In this document: piece by piece, positions 62,590 to 64,000 of the stretch
Position numbering within the stretch: the first letter of the stretch is position 1
Layout of the letters: each line of letters starts with the position of its first letter
Assembly (NCBI GenBank): GCA_035438985.1
Contig: DAORJK010000016.1
Coordinates: forward strand, 16,655-80,654
Length of the DNA stretch: 64,000 nt
Origin: UBA4408 sp002389785
GTDB lineage: Bacteria > Bacteroidota > Bacteroidia > UBA4408
Direction of reading: 5' to 3'
The notes under the pieces: generated by a model
What the model was told of the DNA's origin: nothing
What the model saw: only the letters and a program-made list of their open reading frames with translations
Database searches by the model: none
Made by a program: the position numbers and the translations under genes

Positions 62590-63540
62590 TTATTTTCGTA
62601 AAAACTCGCGAATAATTTTAAAGTACTTTTCTGGTTCTTCCACTTGTGGATTATGGCCCGAATATTCGAATAGTTCGAACCTTGCTTGCGGACAATATTT
62701 TTTATACTGCACAGCAAAAATTGGTACCGATACTCTATCATAGCGTCCCGCAGAAACAAGCACCGGCATTTTTAAATTTTTCAATAGAGCACGTACATCA
62801 AATTTTGCGATATCACCGCCAATAATAAAATCTCCATCATCACCTACCAGTTGGTAATACAATTTGGTATTCATTTTATTTGGATATTTTGGATCTAAAC
62901 TAGTGCGAAATTTATCGGGATTGTAAGCATATAAAAATCCATAAGGAACTTCACCGTAAATTTGCTGGTGCAATGGATGTGAAGAATGCGCACCTTCAGC
63001 ACGAACTTGCATTAGTCGTTCCCATACTTCAGGATAGTTTTCTCGAATTTCGTGATTCGAATTATCATCGTTTTCCTGCCACATTTCGCCGCTAAAAAAA
63101 CCATTTGCGATAATCAGGTGCTTTACATTTTGTGGATAACGAAGTGCATACAATTGCGCTACAATACTGCCGTATGAATGTCCCAAAATATTAATTTTTT
63201 CATACTTCATGGCAATTCGTAAAGCCTCCAAATCACTAATGTCGCGCTCTATGCTATACTCTGTGGGCAATTTTGCAGTGTCGGATTTTCCTCTTCCAAA
63301 ATAATCGACATAAACTAAAGTACACGAATCACTAAGTGGATCAAAATTATGCATTCCTGCATGTGCACCTCCCGGTCCGCCACTGATCAGAAATAGTGGA
63401 TCACCTTTGCCAATAGTTTCGGTCCATAAATTGGCTCCATTTATTTTGTAAAATTTTCCTTCAGGATGTTGAAAAGCACTGACGGCGGTATATATATGTA
63501 ACAACAATATCCACAATATGTATGCAAGAGTTCTATTCAT
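62590..63540 (-). CDS. Exported alpha/beta hydrolase, proline iminopeptidase-like
   Basis: 316 residues. Signal peptide MNRTLAYILWILLLHIYTAV to about residue 22. FLISGGPGGAHAGM is the oxyanion-hole motif of proline iminopeptidases, YVDYFGRGKSD follows, and NILGHSYGSIVAQLYA has the Ser nucleophile. The Asp is in VSAGRYDRVS and the His in FEYSGHNPQVEEPEKY. It probably acts in the periplasm on N-terminal-proline peptides or a related ester or amide; the substrate is not certain. Confidence 0.88.
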   Translation of the reverse strand: MNRTLAYILWILLLHIYTAVSAFQHPEGKFYKINGANLWTETIGKGDPLFLISGGPGGAHAGMHNFDPLSDSCTLVYVDYFGRGKSDTAKLPTEYSIERDISDLEALRIAMKYEKINILGHSYGSIVAQLYALRYPQNVKHLIIANGFFSGEMWQENDDNSNHEIRENYPEVWERLMQVRAEGAHSSHPLHQQIYGEVPYGFLYAYNPDKFRTSLDPKYPNKMNTKLYYQLVGDDGDFIIGGDIAKFDVRALLKNLKMPVLVSAGRYDRVSVPIFAVQYKKYCPQARFELFEYSGHNPQVEEPEKYFKIIREFLRK

Positions 63541-63590
63541 ACACTATCCTTATTAGACAATACAAAAATTTGAGGCTTTAATAATGCAAG

Positions 63591-64000
63591 TTATTCAACT
63601 ATTAGTTTTCCGGTTGAAATGGATTTTGAATCGCTGATAACTTGGTAAAAATAAACTCCCGAATTTAAACCGCTTGTAGAAAATATCAAGTTTGATTTTG
63701 CTTCGGTTCGCAACATGCTCACTTCATTACCAAGCATGTCCATAATTTTAATGGTAGTGACTTTGGCTTCAGGAAAACTAAATACAGCCTTGTCCTTTAC
63801 AGGATTGGGAGAAAGGGTTACTGATTTTTTTTCGGAAACAGCTGCTATTCCGACAGTTCCTACCCATAAATTTAGGACGGATGTATCGGCACAAAGACCT
63901 TTGCTTTCAATTAAAGTTACACTTGCTGCGCCGGCTACACCCCATTGAATGGTGGCACTACTTGTTCCTTGTCCGGCTGTAACTGTACCGTTTGTTACAA
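63591..64000 (-). CDS. T9SS cargo protein, C-terminal end only
   Basis: The last 136 codons of a protein whose start lies beyond the window. The visible part has a PKD-like or Ig-like strand set (SATIQWGVAGAASVTLIES, GLCADTSVLNLWVG). A T9SS type A sorting domain follows (VTLSPNPVKDKAVFSF, IKIMDMLGNEVSML, SGLNSGVYFYQVIS, ending KLIVE). Exported through T9SS; catalytic identity cannot be judged. Confidence 0.85.
   Translation of the reverse strand, partial: VTNGTVTAGQGTSSATIQWGVAGAASVTLIESKGLCADTSVLNLWVGTVGIAAVSEKKSVTLSPNPVKDKAVFSFPEAKVTTIKIMDMLGNEVSMLRTEAKSNLIFSTSGLNSGVYFYQVISDSKSISTGKLIVE

Overview
This window is a low-GC chromosomal segment of a Bacteroidota bacterium, probably environmental. 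The evidence is the many secreted proteins with type IX secretion system (T9SS) sorting domains, a gliding-type C-terminal domain gene next to a PorP/SprF gene, a TonB-dependent receptor with a carboxypeptidase-like N-terminal domain, and many upstream regions carrying the Bacteroidota -7 element TAnnTTTG. No rRNA, tRNA, CRISPR array, integrase or phage gene was seen. Both ends cut genes: a glycosyltransferase at 1-618 and a T9SS cargo protein at 63591-64000.

Layout. 1-3.3 kb: glycosyltransferase, peroxiredoxin, typA. 3.6-4.4 kb: secreted protein of unknown function. 4.5-7.1 kb: arsenic operon (arsR, DUF6428, LMW-phosphatase-type arsenate reductase, ACR3 pump). 7.3-9.5 kb: M43 metalloprotease cargo. 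9.8-21 kb: housekeeping genes (truB, queA, purN, FAD oxidoreductase, secreted endonuclease I, purH, HAD phosphatase, aspS, tadA, RsmB-type methyltransferase). 21.1-29.3 kb: envelope genes, including a free-standing protease-prodomain lipoprotein beside a reprolysin-like protease, a DUF3109 protein, a secreted esterase, and an SprB-repeat protein with PorP/SprF. 29.3-33.4 kb: TonB receptor, LytS-type kinase and LytTR regulator on one strand. 33.7-37.8 kb: a 1353-residue reprolysin-like protease with seven C-terminal repeats. 37.9-42.8 kb: LD-carboxypeptidase, YraN, pseudouridine synthase, GH3-family protein, LysE-type exporter. 42.9-48.6 kb: small lipoprotein and three T9SS cargo genes, one with a one-base frameshift in its signal peptide.

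48.7-59.4 kb is the most unusual part. A 236-bp, almost identical copy of the 3' end of comM (yifB) lies at 48721-48956, in the same orientation as intact comM at 59114-60652. The ~10.2 kb between the copies holds an orphan TPR histidine kinase, a RAYT (REP-associated tyrosine transposase) with REP-like palindromes, a second decayed RAYT tail, and a two-part signalling/envelope cassette. In the cassette, a hybrid kinase with an HPt domain overlaps an NtrC-type sigma-54 activator. These lie upstream of a four-gene operon: beta-barrel protein, DUF4382 lipoprotein, coiled-coil lipoprotein and receiver-only regulator. The spacer between the halves has a -24/-12 candidate with correct spacing and, about 55-90 bp upstream of it, two tandem dyads, so the system looks self-contained.

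60.8-64 kb: lepA, a secreted proline-iminopeptidase-like hydrolase and the cut T9SS cargo gene.

Coordinates, motifs and repeats were read by eye. Family names come from recognising conserved motifs, not from searches.
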